DNA of 64,000 bases from Emmonsiellopsis sp. PD_33 (GCA_032988165.1 JANTQF010000137.1:1-64000), one strand, 5' to 3'; shown: positions 1 to 12,672, counted from the first letter of the stretch. The notes: a model not told the origin generated them from the letters alone. Numbers and translations: made by a program.

Positions 1-2290
1 GAGGGAAGAAACAGCACGATTGAAGCAGAAGCGGAGAAGACGGAGGGCGGCAGGCGGGAGTGGACAAGGCCGAGGATGCGACAAAGAGAATGGCGGTGGG
101 GGGGGGGGGGGGGGGGGGGGGGTGGTTGGGGGGGGGGGAGGGGGGGGGGGGGGTGTGGGTGGGGGATATGTACTATCTGAGTAAATAATAATACCCTTGT
201 GAGCGAATGAGTTATTTAGTGAGCAATGATGGGACTTTTTCTTTCTATGTTCTTTCTTTCTTTCTTGTTTCCTTTTCTATTAAGTTTTTTTTTTTTTTTA
301 ATTAGTAAAATGGTTAATAGGCGTCGTATGGCTGGATCAATGATTTTGCTGATGACATCAACAGTTCCCACGTCGTATACAATAACCAGCGGCTGGATGG
401 CCATTTTAATTTACCTCTGTGCACCTAGGTGGCTGTCTGTGAATAGAATTGTGAGCATCACTCCGTTGATATCGATATAAATGCGTACTCCAGGAGGAAT
501 TTTTGTACGGCTGATAAATAGGTTTTGTTAATCTATATATACGTGTATGTTGGCCCGAATCAAGGAACAAGGGAAAGAAAGATAAAAGAAAAGAAAGGGA
601 AAAGAAAAGAAAGAAAATAAAATAAAATTGACGGTTCTTATCCCCATCCACCGGAAACAAGTATGTACATGTACATTAATCGGATAATGTATCTCAAATT
701 GGCTTATTGGATCGTCAACCTGCAATGAAGGGGATTCTTAAAGTGACCTGCTGTGCCAGAGACAAGTATCAATGATTAATAGAGTTCAATCTAAAATCCA
801 GCCCAGGATGATTCTAGGATTGAAGCTATTAGCTCACCAATCACACTGGAGCATTTATTTGTCCAGATCGGAGCTGGGGGATAAGCTCAGGGTTATGGGT
901 GATTCTCGGAGCTTCACAAGGGAGGAAGGTCTACCTGACGTGGCACAAGGGTATGGGGGGTTAGAACCCGTCAAAATCAGGTATCTATCAGGGCAGGCTC
1001 TGCAGGAGTGATGCAGTCGAAGCATTCCTTACCTTGGGTTTCTTGGAAAACAGTGGTTCAAGGGAGGAAACGGGAATGTGTGCAAACACACACAAGAACC
1101 TCATCATGATAAATGGAAGAGGTTATCCAAATACCTATTTAGGGCTGTAGTTTTGACAGGCTGGCGGCAAGGATCTAGTATTATAGACAGGGTTGTCTAT
1201 GGCAGCAACACACCTCTCTATAACTGACGGGCACCAGCGGCAAGCCCTTGTCGAACGAGAGCCATCCATCAGAGCAGCAGGACAGCAGCAGCAGAGAGAT
1301 TCGATAAGGTTGGGTGAGGTTGGACAGAGTCCCCCGCAGCCAAGACGTCCAGAATTTTCCAAACGCCACAGCCGCACAGGCAGATCAGAGGCTCAGGTAG
1401 GTATTTCTGGCGTCCAACAGGAGTCTGGATTCAACGCACGAACTGTATTTATCTGCTGGCGCAGTGACCAACACACAGCAGAGATGGAGGGGTAGCAACC
1501 ATGTCAGTACACCCCTACAAGGGTGGAATCCAGGAATACGCTCCTAGCGCCCGAAGCAACCAAATGATGATCCACGTATGGCAAGCGGGGGTGAATGACG
1601 GGCCATCTAGCGGGTGGAGAGGGGCTGGATATGCTGGATATTGTTGGATATCGTGGACAAGGAGTGTAGCTAGGCGCTGGATGGGGTGACGTTGTATGCG
1701 CTATGCAGCTTGATATTGGAAGCGGGTGGGGATTGTTGAGATGAGTTGGCATGTGAACTCAGAGAACGCAGATGGCAGACCAACATGTATGATACATAGC
1801 TGGATGTGGCGCCTGAAGCGGTGGCCATCGCCAGCCCTTGTAAGGGTCCTGGGGGTCTTTGACTCTTTGTGAGGAGGAGAAAGAATTAAAGTTGTCCGAC
1901 AAAGACAGTTCGGTGGCTGCTGTGTCCCCTGCAGGCTGCGCCAAGCCTGGCCCACTTAGTCAGCCTCCACGAAAACATACATCCTCACCCGACCCGGTCT
2001 GCCTCTCTTCACATTTAACCATTCCAACCCCTCTCCACTCCTCCCGCGTCCCTATTTTCCCTCGTCTCTCTCCTCTCTCCTCTCTCCGCTGTCCCTACAG
2101 TCTTTCCTAGGCCCGCCTATCCTCTTCTCTCCTCTTCATTATTTTTTATGGCCTTGTAATCCTCGCCTTTTCTCGTCCCCCTCTCCTCTCCTCTTTCCCC
2201 CCCACGGTTATTTCTACAACAGCCCCGCCCGCTCCTCGAACCCTTGCTTGACCTCTCTCTCCCGCCTTCGCCCACCGTCCGAGGCCTACC
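1..2290. other. Gene-free upstream region with poly-G tract and CT-rich leader
   Basis: No convincing coding region is seen. It begins with long G runs (98-164), continues through A/T-rich and poly-T/poly-A stretches (280-300, 580-630), and ends in a strongly pyrimidine-rich tract (about 1980-2290) just before the Izh3-like start codon. CT-rich tracts next to the transcription start are typical of highly transcribed filamentous-fungal genes, so 1980-2290 is probably core promoter and 5' leader. Short ORFs here are under 100 codons and lack recognisable content. Confidence 0.6.
98..164 (+). repeat. Poly-G tract
   Basis: An uninterrupted run of 25 G (98-122) is followed by runs of about a dozen G broken by single T or A. 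The strand could fold into G-quadruplexes. Homopolymer length here may be a sequencing or assembly artefact. Confidence 0.85.
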
Positions 2291-3872
2291 ATGGCTTGTG
2301 CTGGCACCTCAATGACCGTCGAGTCCTACACGGACTTCAAACTAGACGCCAATGCCACAGGCTTCTTGACCTCCGACGACCACGATGGTTTCGTGCGCAA
2401 CAGAAGACGGAGACATTCCTTCCATACGTCGAGAAGACTGTCCTGCGATTGCGACCCAGATGCTATTTTTTTGCGGGTGAGATCGCACTTGGCAGCTTTG
2501 ACCCGCTGTTATGGATGCTAATTCATGCTATTGAATGAACTAGGTCGAGTTGTTCCTCACTGAGATGGAGCGGAGACTACAGTGGTTGGAAGAGTATCGG
2601 CAATCGCACAAGGATCACTTCGACACAAGACTAAAACGTGGATATGCTGCTCTCCTCACTGTCCGGGATTCCTGTTCTCATGCCTCGGGTGAACTCATGG
2701 GAGGCGGCAAACGGCGAGCAAAGATTTTGGTCGAGACTTTGGAGGATCGTTACAATGATATTTTGGCAACTAAAGACACCCTCGAGCAAAAGGCCCAAAC
2801 CAGCATCCGCCTAATGGAAACTTTTCTGAGTGAGCTCGAGGCCAGTGCAAATGCTGTCCGGGATCGAGGCTTGTATGGTACTTTGGATGATGGGTGGCGT
2901 GCCGTGGACTTTGGCTTCAACCATGCTCGTGAGGTTGCTCGCGAGGTTTTCGACGAGGGAGTAGAGCATGCAAAGGAAACTTTACAAAAGAACATTGAAC
3001 GAGCGATCTACCTCGCCAAGCAAAACCGCCTTATCAACTATTCCGACCTGCCACACCCATGGCGGGTAAACCCTCACATTCTACAGGGTTACCGTTTCAC
3101 AACTTCCAAGATTGAATGCGTCACCTCCGTTTTCACCTTCTCCAACGAGCTTTTCAACATCTGGTCGCATTTAATCGGGCTTGTCATCGTCCTAGCCGTT
3201 GCCTTTTACTTTTATCCGTTGAATCCAAACTTCTCGCTGAGCACCAAGACTGACATCGCAGTCGCCGTCGTCTTCTTCTTTGCTGCCTGTAAATGCCTCG
3301 TCTGCAGTACTTTATGGCATACAATGAACAGCATTGCTTCCCAACCGCTCATGGAACGATTCGCTTGTGTCGATTATACAGGAATTTCCCTTCTCGTTGC
3401 CGCCTCCATCGTGACCACCGAGTACACCGCCTTTTACTGCGAACCAGTCTCTAGATGGATCTATATCCTCGCAACCTCCACCCTCGGGATTGCTGGCGTC
3501 ATTCTCCCCTGGCATCCTACCTTTAACCGGCAAGACATGGCCTGGGCCCGCGTTGCTTTCTACGTTACACTTGCCGCTACTGGCTTCGCACCCATTGCAC
3601 AACTCAGTCTCACTCGGGGGCTCGGATGGTCTCTCTACTTCTACTCCCCGATCGTCAAGAGTCTCGCCGTTTATTTGACAGGCGCGCTTATATACGCGTC
3701 CCAGATTCCCGAACGCTGGCGCCCGGGACTTTTCGACTACGTTGGTGGAAGCCATAATATCTGGCACCTGGCTGTGCTGGGCGGTATCCTTTTCCACTAT
3801 CGCGCCATGCAGGATCTTTTTGCTGGAGCTTTCATCCGGGCGGAAGGCGAATGCCCGTCGCTAACTATATAG
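2291..3872 (+). CDS. ADIPOR/PAQR-family membrane receptor, Izh3-like (hemolysin-III family)
   Basis: Two exons, 2291-2476 and 2544-3872, joined in phase 0 across an intron with GTGAGA donor and TAG acceptor, give 504 aa. The N-terminal half (to about residue 240) is soluble and helical, with many charged residues. The C-terminal half has about seven hydrophobic segments and opens with the PAQR hallmark in which a pre-membrane Pro-Trp and Tyr-Arg pair lead to a Ser-x3-Asn-Glu motif; His residues of the zinc site are visible in SxxxHT (about 3315) and HxxxxL...H near the C-terminus. In yeast, Izh proteins act in zinc and sterol homeostasis and signal in membranes; that role here is inferred from family. 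The long cytosolic N-terminal extension fits the Izh3 branch rather than Izh1/2. A second Met at residue 8 is an alternative start. Confidence 0.88.
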
Positions 3873-6482
3873 AATTATAATTCAACGTCGATTACCCTGG
3901 TTTGAAAATCGAACGCCACGACAACACTGGAGAGCTGTACGGACCATCGCCCGAACCGACCATAGCGGCCGATCTACATCCAAGATCGCTAGAGGCCGGA
4001 TTAATACCAGACGACGAAATGGCACGGCATAGAAGGGTGGTGGGACCGTCAGGGTTACTTAAAAGCCAAGATGAAATAATCCTTGGATGTTTTGTGTGGC
4101 ATTCTAATGGGAGGGAAAGCGAAAGAAAAAGTCGACCATCATTATTATGAGGCGGCCTTTTCAGTTTTTGGCGCTATGTCCTCTTTTACATTATCTGTAT
4201 ATTGGTCTAGCTGTTGCAGGATGTACCGAGTACACGCTACGTATATTTTTGTGTGTGTTAGTGGTCCGCTTCCCTAAGACACGAAGACAGGGGGACGGGA
4301 AAAAAGGCTACCTACTATGCTTCTTTTCTCCGTCTTGTTTATGTATGTACATAGCAGAGTCAGTTATACATAAGACAATAAAAAAGAAATATAGACAACA
4401 GAAAAGCTGATGCAAAAGCATAAATCTAGATGGAACCTTGGGAGGTGTCCAAGGTTGTCAAACATAGCTAAGACGTGACACTGGAATTTCCACAGCTGTG
4501 GATCATGGGTTTGACAATGCTGTGCTACATAGTTAGCTAACTACATAGTTACATTGCTTTCCATTCATGCTTTAATCCTTTTTTTGCTTCCTTTTTTTTT
4601 CTTTTTTCTTTTGTTTCACGGCTATCTATATCAACCCTATTATATTTAACCCCCCCGCTTTCCCCCCCGATACCCCGGTCTGAATAGTTAAGTTACCTAC
4701 TGATGTCACCAAAATTTGAAACTGGAGAAGAAGAAAAAATCTCGGAAAAGCATGCCCTTGCCACCCTGCCCTTGATTGAAATCAGATTAGAATTGGCTCT
4801 TCATCAACAGGAAATAAATAATCTGAAATATATATAATATAGGGTCCCTTTTCACCACCCCCTTTCCTTTCCGCGCGATTAATCTCCATCGTTTCTCTCT
4901 CTCTCTCCTTTCGCCTTTATTTACCATCCCTAGTACATACATACGATATTGAGCTAAATACCTACTTTATTCCTCGTTATTAATATAAATCCCCGTCCCA
5001 ATCTATCTATCAATCAACAGTGAACCGTACTACATAGTAGTTAACGTGTAACGATCCCATGCGAAATCAAATGAATGAGCACGACATGACATGTCCCATT
5101 ACTTTTCACTGCTCTCATGAGACGGCTGGGTAGGTAGTAGCTGGGTAGCTGCTTGCTTCGACGGAGATTTTCTTTTCTTTTCTTCCTGTTGATTCTGCTC
5201 CCCCCCCCACACACACACCCCCCAAATCAAGTGCGTCATTACCGCGAACCTCCGCGACGAATCTCAACCTCAACCTCAACCTATCTCGCTCGCGTGTAAG
5301 CTTGGTGCATGGCGCATGCGTGGTTATACAAAAAAATGAAGGAAAAAAAAAACAAGCAAGCGACGAACCAAGAAACCAAGACCCTGGTAAATACTAATTT
5401 CTACTATATATTCCCCCGGGGAAAAATTTGAGTTTATACTTGTTTTTTCTTGTTGACTTGTGCTCGTGTCTATGTATATAACGTTACATATATAGAGTGG
5501 TTGGATGCGCGGCGTTGCGGTCGCCCGTGCGGTGCGGTGCCGTGCTCAGCGCGGACGGATGGGATGGTACATGTACGACGCTCGTAGGGTCGTGCGTGTC
5601 TATCTTGTGTTTGTGTGTTGTGTCTGTGCGGGGGTTGGTGGAGGGGGAGGGGATGTATCTGGGCGAGGCTTAATTCTATTGTATGTACATGTACTGGTGG
5701 TGGTGGGAAAGGGGGGGGTCATGTGGCCTTCTTTTATTTCTAAAACTTGCTTCTGTTTGTTCTCAAGTGCTTCCATCTGGACTGTGTTGTATACTAGTAT
5801 ATATAGTGCTGTTCTGCGGATCTGGTTCCAATCTATATGTTAGTAAGATCCCTGGGCCGTGGCTATTTACTTGTTCTGCTCGTCAAGGAAGATATGGATA
5901 CTAATTAAAGAACAGGCCTGGCAAATCTAATCTTTCAGCTACTCAATGGTATATAGGTGCTGAGTGACTCAATAATTACCCATTGTAGGAAACCAACCCG
6001 TATAGGGGGGTATGGTGTTCTTGAGGAATATAGATAGATGTTATTATACTCTACTTTTTACTTAAGTACTCAAGCTACTAATAATGTATTTTACCATTAA
6101 TCTGAACAAAATTCCAAAAGTACAGGAGAGGGGGAGACATGAGGGATCTAAATAAAGAGGGTAAATCCAAGGTTATATAAAGGTCCAGGCAGGAGGCCTA
6201 GCATTAGTTGTACACATTGATTGGTCGATTGTTTTGGCAGACCATAGAGCAAGGGAATGTTAGGATAAGTAGATGAACTCAGTGGTCGTCGGTGAAGCCA
6301 AAATTTGAAAAAAAGATAAGACCAATGGAGTGTGGACAAATGATCGACCAGAGGACAGATACCCCAGCTAACAACCATGCCGATGCAACTCCAAGAGACA
6401 GAATGTAAATAACCCCCGCGTCTGGCCTAAGCATCCCTTGCAGAATAGAGTAAATGAGAATGGAAGACTGCAGTATGAGGCA
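3873..6482. other. Gene-free region, 2.6 kb
   Basis: No coding region is recognised. The first 500 bases are probably the 3' UTR of the Izh3-like gene, with an AATAAA-type signal at about 4377. The rest holds poly-T, (CT)n at about 4895-4910, a (CTCAAC)3 tandem near 5262-5280 and a G/T-rich stretch at 5500-5720. The longest open frame (112 codons, 5505-5843) has repetitive Val/Gly/Cys composition and was not accepted as a gene. Confidence 0.55.
4377..4382 (+). terminator. Candidate polyadenylation signal AATAAA
   Basis: A canonical AATAAA lies about 505 nt after the stop codon of the Izh3-like gene in an A-rich context. Fungal poly(A) signals are degenerate, so this is only a candidate. Confidence 0.25.
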
Positions 6483-7400
6483 TTAGCATTCATGATTGTC
6501 TTCCATGATCGTCAATTGATGAATGGAGTTCCCCCACCCCACAGCAGCTCTGACAAGTTCAACAGGGTAATCTGCTATGACAGTTGGTGAGATAACGTAA
6601 CCAAGATGAAGCAGACCCATTGTTTCTGCGATTTTTGCGACTGCGATTCGGCCTGGAAGGTTGCCCAGCATACCCCAATGGGGGATGTCGGGTCTCGTTG
6701 AGGGACGTTCCGAAGGATGGCCTGCCGGATCCGTCGGATAGAAGTCGTAGATGATGTAGATTCCCAAGGGAAGTCCGCTTCGATGAATCCGCACAACAAC
6801 ACCAAAATTGGTAGGGAGCCATGGGCCCTTCAAGCTACTGTCTTCTCGGTCTCCAATCCACATTTCAAGCATGCCGATCTGGTGGAAGACGAAACCAGCA
6901 CCAGTATTCTCCAGCTGATTTAACTGTGTGCTTTCTTCGTACTTAGCGATTCGTCGGTGAGAAGGCAGTCGTGGTTGAACATTTAGATTGACTCCCAGCG
7001 CATTTGGCGAGACGAGTTCGCAGTCAGTCTTAGGAAGAGGCTGGTCGGCAAGGAGACCATATGGCTGTAGGACAATGCGGTAGATATCGCCATTTGCATC
7101 GGTCCCAGCATAAAGAAAGGTGCCACGCCAGCTATGGAGGAAGTTGGCAAGGGCATCACGTTCCTTCTCATCGTTGAAGTTCATGGTCTCCATTAAATAT
7201 GGGAACCTAGTTTGAAAGGTCGAGATGAACCACGCGGCTCGCGCCTTGCCTGCTTTTAGGGACACCCATTCTAGATATGCGAGCTGGTCTTCTTTTGCAG
7301 GGAACCTCTCAGCAATTAGCGGGTGAATTGGGATTTTATCACATCTTCTCTTCTCCCGAAGCTCCTTGTCAAACACTGCGAACTCCTCCTCTGTTGCCAT
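6483..7400 (-). CDS. Unrecognised 305-aa protein
   Basis: Single-exon frame of 305 codons opening with ATG at 7400 and closing at 6483. I do not recognise the family. It has no signal peptide and no membrane segment, and is of mixed charge with evenly distributed aromatic residues, including a Trp/Tyr-rich centre (around residues 95-125) and a Gly/Pro-rich stretch at about 195-235. Composition looks like a folded soluble protein rather than random frame. It is transcribed divergently from the Gal4-type regulator that starts at 8393; the shared 992-bp interval contains an inverted repeat with CCG/CGG triplets, so co-regulation or control by that regulator is possible but unproven. Confidence 0.65.
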   Translation of the reverse strand: MATEEEFAVFDKELREKRRCDKIPIHPLIAERFPAKEDQLAYLEWVSLKAGKARAAWFISTFQTRFPYLMETMNFNDEKERDALANFLHSWRGTFLYAGTDANGDIYRIVLQPYGLLADQPLPKTDCELVSPNALGVNLNVQPRLPSHRRIAKYEESTQLNQLENTGAGFVFHQIGMLEMWIGDREDSSLKGPWLPTNFGVVVRIHRSGLPLGIYIIYDFYPTDPAGHPSERPSTRPDIPHWGMLGNLPGRIAVAKIAETMGLLHLGYVISPTVIADYPVELVRAAVGWGNSIHQLTIMEDNHEC

Positions 7401-8392
7401 CGTGAATGGTAGAAAGGTTTAGGCGTGGAGGGATAGTTGGAGCTGTGATTTAAAGGAAGATAAGAGTCTGTTTCACAAATGTTATAAAGACACCAAAGAT
7501 GATAGCACGGAAGGAAGAGAAAGCTACAAGAGCTTACCAGTTTAAGTAGTCTGTGACTCGTAATTATTTTTATTTTTTCAATGAGGTCATAAGCTGACCC
7601 CGGAAACCTTGGAAGGGCAGTCGACGGATTGAAATCCCCATACCGGAAGCCGGTGGAGTGTTTAAACGTCGGCTTTCCGGCTAGTCTGTAGTTTATATTG
7701 AAGTTAATAGTCAGCTGGCGGTGGGTGCGGTATAGAATTCCGCCATCCTTTGTGCTTGATGACTCGTCAAGAGGATAGCTTCAAGTTTTGAACCGTCCTA
7801 AGAACCTGAAGAGAAAGAGATGTGCCGCTACTCAGCATGATAACGACAGCCTGGAGACCCGGCATAATTATTCTCTGGATGGAGCACTTGGAAATCTGCT
7901 CTGATAAAAAAGAAAACGCGACATCCTCACTGTATGCAACATCTCAACTCCGCAAAAGTCTGTTCCAGAGCAAAGAGTCGTCTCAGAATTGGAACTGTCG
8001 TCAAGCGCTTAGTCGCCCAATCAGGATGCGTCTTTCAATACGGTAATACACTACCCATATGCAATACATGTAATATTGTTTCAAAGTCAAATACCATTCT
8101 GTACCCTTCGTCCGGCTGTAGCTTTAATTTTTAAAGTACTATGGGCTATGCTTAAAGCTTACAGGGGGTTAGAGTGTTGGGGGGCAGGGATTAGGAACAT
8201 TTAGGGATTGGGAAATATGAGTGTCAGGGTGATTATTGAATGGCATCGTCATGTATATTACACTATCACGACAATCGCTCGGCGTATTGATACACTACCG
8301 CGATTGGCGCCCGCTTCTTTTCTTCCGTGGTGGAACTTGCTGCGGCTAACCATCTCGATTTCAAACCAACTTGAACTTTTATCATCGAGCAG
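7401..8392. promoter_or_regulatory. Divergent intergenic region between the unrecognised gene and the Zn2Cys6 regulator
   Basis: 992 bp between two start codons facing outward. It contains the 7643-7680 inverted repeat and otherwise A/T-rich DNA. No gene is supported; a 74-codon frame at 7822-8046 shows no recognisable content. Both promoters must lie here unless the regulator has a further upstream exon. Confidence 0.5.
7643..7680. promoter_or_regulatory. Imperfect inverted repeat with CCG/CGG triplets
   Basis: Arm CCGGAAGCCGG (7643-7653) is mirrored by CGGCTTTCCGG (7670-7680), differing by a single inserted T, with a 16-bp spacer. Zn2Cys6 proteins typically bind paired CGG/CCG triplets, and such a regulator starts 0.7 kb away. 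An operator role is inference. Confidence 0.35.
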
Positions 8393-11300
8393 ATGGATGA
8401 AACACCGGCATCGACCGCTGGGAATCCAGGGTCGAGTATTGCAGTATGTTTTTCTCCTTCCTGAATTATTTGTTTAGTTCTGGATTTCATTGGATTTTGA
8501 TGCACAACCCCCCGTCCATGATTTGTGCAGGGGAGTGCTGATGTATGCTCAAAAGCCGTCCCTGCATGGAGATCAAAGTCAACATTCTATTTCATTACTA
8601 TTTCCCCCTTCTTGTTAGATTTTTCATTCTTTCTTCGTTTCCCTTCTTCTTCTTCTTTTCTTTTCTTCTCCCCCATACTAGTATTAACAAGCACTCAAAT
8701 CAGTGCGATGAATGCAGGGTTCGGAAATCGAAGGTACGTCTCGCACATGTACATGTACATGTACCCTGCACTTCCGCACGTTGAAGATACATACTCCCAC
8801 ATTCTCGTCTCCTCCTCCCACAGCCATGGGTACTAATATTCCTCCCATCGCAGTGTTCAAAAGAACGCCCGACATGTTCGCTGTGTAAGCAGCTGCAGCG
8901 GGAATGCGTGTATAGTCCGAAGGTGGCTCGCACGCCACTGACGCGCCAGTAAGTGGGACCCAATTTTCTTTTTCATGTCGTGTAATTTGTGTAATGTTTG
9001 TTTTTCCTTTCCTGTGGTTTTGCGCATGATATCATGCCCGTACAGTTTGGATAGAGAGAGGGGAAAAGAAGGAACTTGAATTTGTTTTTATCGGATTTTT
9101 ACACTGCTACTCTATCTAATGACTCACTAACTGCCCATAGAAACCTTACGTACGCCGAAGACCGCATACGAAAACTCGAGGCAGCATTCTCTGCCTTATT
9201 GCCTAATGTGGACATTGATGCGTTTCTAAACCCGTCTCCTCCCCAAGCGCTGGGCGGTCCGCGGAGACAACAAGGCGAATCTTCGCAAAGACCAGCCCCA
9301 CCGACCGCGTCCAAAGATGTAACCTCAGACGCTGCATCGGAGGCGCTTCCCCAGCTTGCAGATGGGTTTGACTGGGCAGAGAAAGAGCTTACCCTTAGCG
9401 AGCTGTCAGACGGCATGGCAGCTCTGTCGATCCGCCCCGAGGGCGCGGGTTATCTTGGTGTGTTACTAATAACCACGCAGCTGTTACTCTGTAGTTGAGT
9501 GTACCAAAGACTGACAAAGGCGATACAGGTGCTCCATCTAGCGTCGCACCATTACGAGCCCTTCTAATGGGCGGTTGGGACGTCAACTCGTATGCGCAAT
9601 CTACTGCAGAGGGTAGAGCGGCGCGTGATGCCCAGTCAATGTTGTGGCAATCAACGTATCCGGGCATAGAACCTTCACAAATCGTGGCGCAGACAGTTCT
9701 AGACGCCTATTTTGCAAATTACCACACAGCTTACCCCTTCCTACATGAAGAGACGTTTAGAGCGCAGTTCAACGAACAAATCCCGCGCCCACGAGGCCAT
9801 GCATGGCCGATTCTGTTAAATACCGTTCTTGCCCTAGGCGCATGGACCATTGGTGATGATAACGTCGACATTCATGAGACGTTCTATAATGAAGCCAATC
9901 GATATCTGCAGGATGTGTCTGTCTTTGAGATGGGAAATCTGGCGCTGGTGCAGGCATTCCTGCTCCTTAGTAATTATACGCAAAAGCGCGATAAACCGAA
10001 CACGGGGTGGAATTATCTTGGCCTGGCTATACGGATGGCGCTAAGTTTGGGTCTGCATAAGGAGTTCCCGGAATGGAATATCAGTTTGCTTCAGAGGGAG
10101 ATGCGGCGGAGGGTTTGGTGGGGGGTTTTTATATTCGATAGTGGTGCGTCGATCACGTTTGGTCGGCCTATCCTTCTACCCGATGCAAGCATTATGGACG
10201 CGAAGCAGGTGAAGAATATACAGCCAGAGGTATATCCGCGCCATTCTCCCCTCACGACAATGTATAGGAACTGTAGTGGCCACTGACATATACCCCAGGC
10301 ATTAACCCCAACCACAACCGCAATCCCAGTAGAGACGGACCAACCAACTCTCTACTCAAGCCTCATAGCACAGTCAAAATTTCACCTTACCACCAACAGC
10401 CTCTACCACCGCCTTCTCTCCAACCGCAATCTCTCCGCCGAAGAAACCTTGAAACTCCAAATCCCAATCGACGAATGGCTCTCCTCGCTCCCACCCTATT
10501 TCGAACGCGACGATAACAGCCACACAATCGACCCCACTCTCTCACAACAACCATTCTGGTTCCTCTTTGCCCGCAAGCGCCTCTCATGGCGCCGCTGGAA
10601 CTTCCAAATAATCCTATACCGCCCCATTCTCCTCCGCTGGGCAACCCAACGCTGGAAACGCGCCAGCCACCCGGACACCGACCCAGAACCCCTTGGCCCC
10701 TCTTCCTCTTCCACCACCACCCAATCTCAATCCCAACCCCAATCCCCTGACCAAGAATCCCGTATGCGCTGCCTCCAAAGCGCGCGCGCTACAATAATCT
10801 CCATCAACGAATTCGTCGCCACAACTCCCTACTCACGGCTAGCGGGCTGGTACATGCTCTACTTCCTCTTCCAAGCCGCGCTGATCCCCGTATTATTCCT
10901 AATCACCACCCCAACATCCCCCTACGCGCCCTCTTGGCTATCGGATATCCAAACTGCCAGATATCTTCTCAGCCCGCACTGTGCGCTGGGGAAGAATAAT
11001 CGCCTCGCGGCTCGCTGTTTGGAGGTTATTAATCGGTTGTGTGGGCCATTATCTTTTCCGTCACTGGGCCCGCCGCCGGATTTGGGCGCGGGGGCTGGTT
11101 TTGGTGAGCATGAGGGCCGTGGTGATGGTGATGGTGATGGTGCCGGTGTAGGGTTTACTGCGGGCTCGACACCTGGAATGGGAGAAGGACATGGACCCCC
11201 TGCTGCTGCTGGTGGTAGTGGTGCCGGCAACGACGCATGGGAAACAAATATGATGGGCATCATCCCACAGGAAATAGTGCAGAATCAGGAAATGGTGTTT

Positions 11301-11591
11301 AGCGACGCGTATTCATTCTTCACTGGGGGCGGGGGGAATGAAAATATGGGATTCATCGGGGGAGGAGGTAGAGGGGACATGGCCGGAGTGAATAGCCCAA
11401 CTGGTGCAGCACCGGGCGTCGATATGGGTGCGGCTGGCGGATTTGGGCTCGGGATGGGTGGCGAGGCGGGGATTCCGGGGGTGGAAGGGGGAAATGGAGT
11501 TGGTGCTGGGTTAGAGTTCTTCGATTGGACTCGGTTCGGGGCTGAGGGGGCAAGGGAAGGTGAAGGGAGGGGAGGCCAGGGGTTTTATTGA
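8393..11591 (+). CDS. Zn2Cys6 fungal-specific transcription factor, Gal4/Lac9-like
   Basis: Six exons: 8393-8443, 8704-8733, 8854-8948, 9141-9457, 9529-10229, 10299-11591; 828 aa. The binuclear zinc cluster is complete with spacing C-x2-C-x6-C-x6-C-x2-C-x6-C (Cys18, 21, 28, 35, 38, 45), and intron 2 falls directly before the third cysteine. Exon 4 starts with a short helical stretch of the linker/dimerisation type. Residues about 220-400 form the Fungal_trans middle homology region, including the YHTAYPFLHEETF segment and a later GLHKE...RRRVWW segment. The C-terminal 150 residues are Gly/Met-rich and of low complexity, with alternating Gly-Asp near 11125-11140, possibly an activation domain. 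Intron 1 can end at CAG (8703) or AAG (8691), both phase 0, adding or removing four residues beside the first cysteine. The closest family match by eye is Gal4/Lac9, but the regulated pathway is unknown. Confidence 0.88.
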
Positions 11592-12672
11592 TTTGATATC
11601 TTTTTTTCATTCCTTGTTTTGGGGCGTTACTTTGAACGCTCGGATATGCTTGACTAGGCGTGGATGGATTGGATTGTATTGGGTTAGGGATAAGTGGGAG
11701 GCGTTTGGGTTTGTTCTCATCTAGTTATTATATGGGGTTGAGGATTTTGCTCTATTTTCTGGGGTACCTGAGTGTTAAAATACCCATACTTATCTGGTCT
11801 CTCTCTCCCATCTCAGGGGATCCCTTGTTTAGGTATGAATGGACCTCCACTCTGGCCAGGCTCGCACTAAGTTTTCCTAGACATTCACTATTTATATCTA
11901 GCATTTTAACCGGAGCTATGTACAACCTGAACGGGTTCAGCGATTGTGCTCCGCCAGGATTCAGATTAACTGCCCGCAGTTTGTAGATCATGTCCAGACC
12001 AGGCGCGGTTCATGAATCATGTAGTTATTTTAGGTTGGCGGCCCCACAAAACCTTAAACTTTATTCCTACTTTAAATTGACCACCAACTCGTCATGATGG
12101 TCATGATGGTCTTTCTGGTGGGGATGAGGGATACCTTTTAGATAATAAACGTTTTTGATGAAGTGGAAGGATATAGGGATGGGGAGATTGTTGTGTTTTC
12201 GTTGGGAGGGAGGGGTAAGGTGGTGTTGGCTTGCTTGCCGCCTGAACCTGTAGGCAGCACCTGAGCCATTGCACCTGGGCACTCACTGCTAGTTAGTACT
12301 ACTAAGAGCCCCTCATCACCAATGATCTGATCCATCTTTGCTTTCCCTATTTATTCTGTGTTTTTACATCACAATCTCCATTAACTTGCAACCATAATGT
12401 GTATTGGACACCATCACCAAAACAACATAACTTGCAAAAATGTTTGCAGTGTGGAATATTTTCACAGAAGGTAACAGCCTACCAAATCCCTTACCTCCAC
12501 CAGTCCCCATCCCACATTTTCCTGGCCACAGCTCTTGACATTCACCCACAGGAAAATGGCTCGGGGCCAACTGGCCTCTAGACGGAATGGAGCGGGACGA
12601 CCTTGAAGCCCCGTTCTACGATCTCGGAGTTCTCCAGAAGGGCATCAAAATTGGATCTTACCCAGTCGAGGG
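11592..12672. other. Intergenic region
   Basis: About 1.1 kb between the regulator stop and the next supported start. It contains a short tandem of GTCATGATG (about 12093-12110). The open frame from 12587, discussed under the next gene, overlaps its end. Nothing else is supported. Confidence 0.5.

Noticed and set aside
3312..3797. 161-codon minus-strand frame
   Set aside because: Antisense shadow of the PAQR membrane domain.
5262..5280. (CTCAAC)3 resembling a telomere-like repeat
   Set aside because: The unit is not CCCTAA and only three copies exist, in a CT-rich promoter-like context; not an interstitial telomere.
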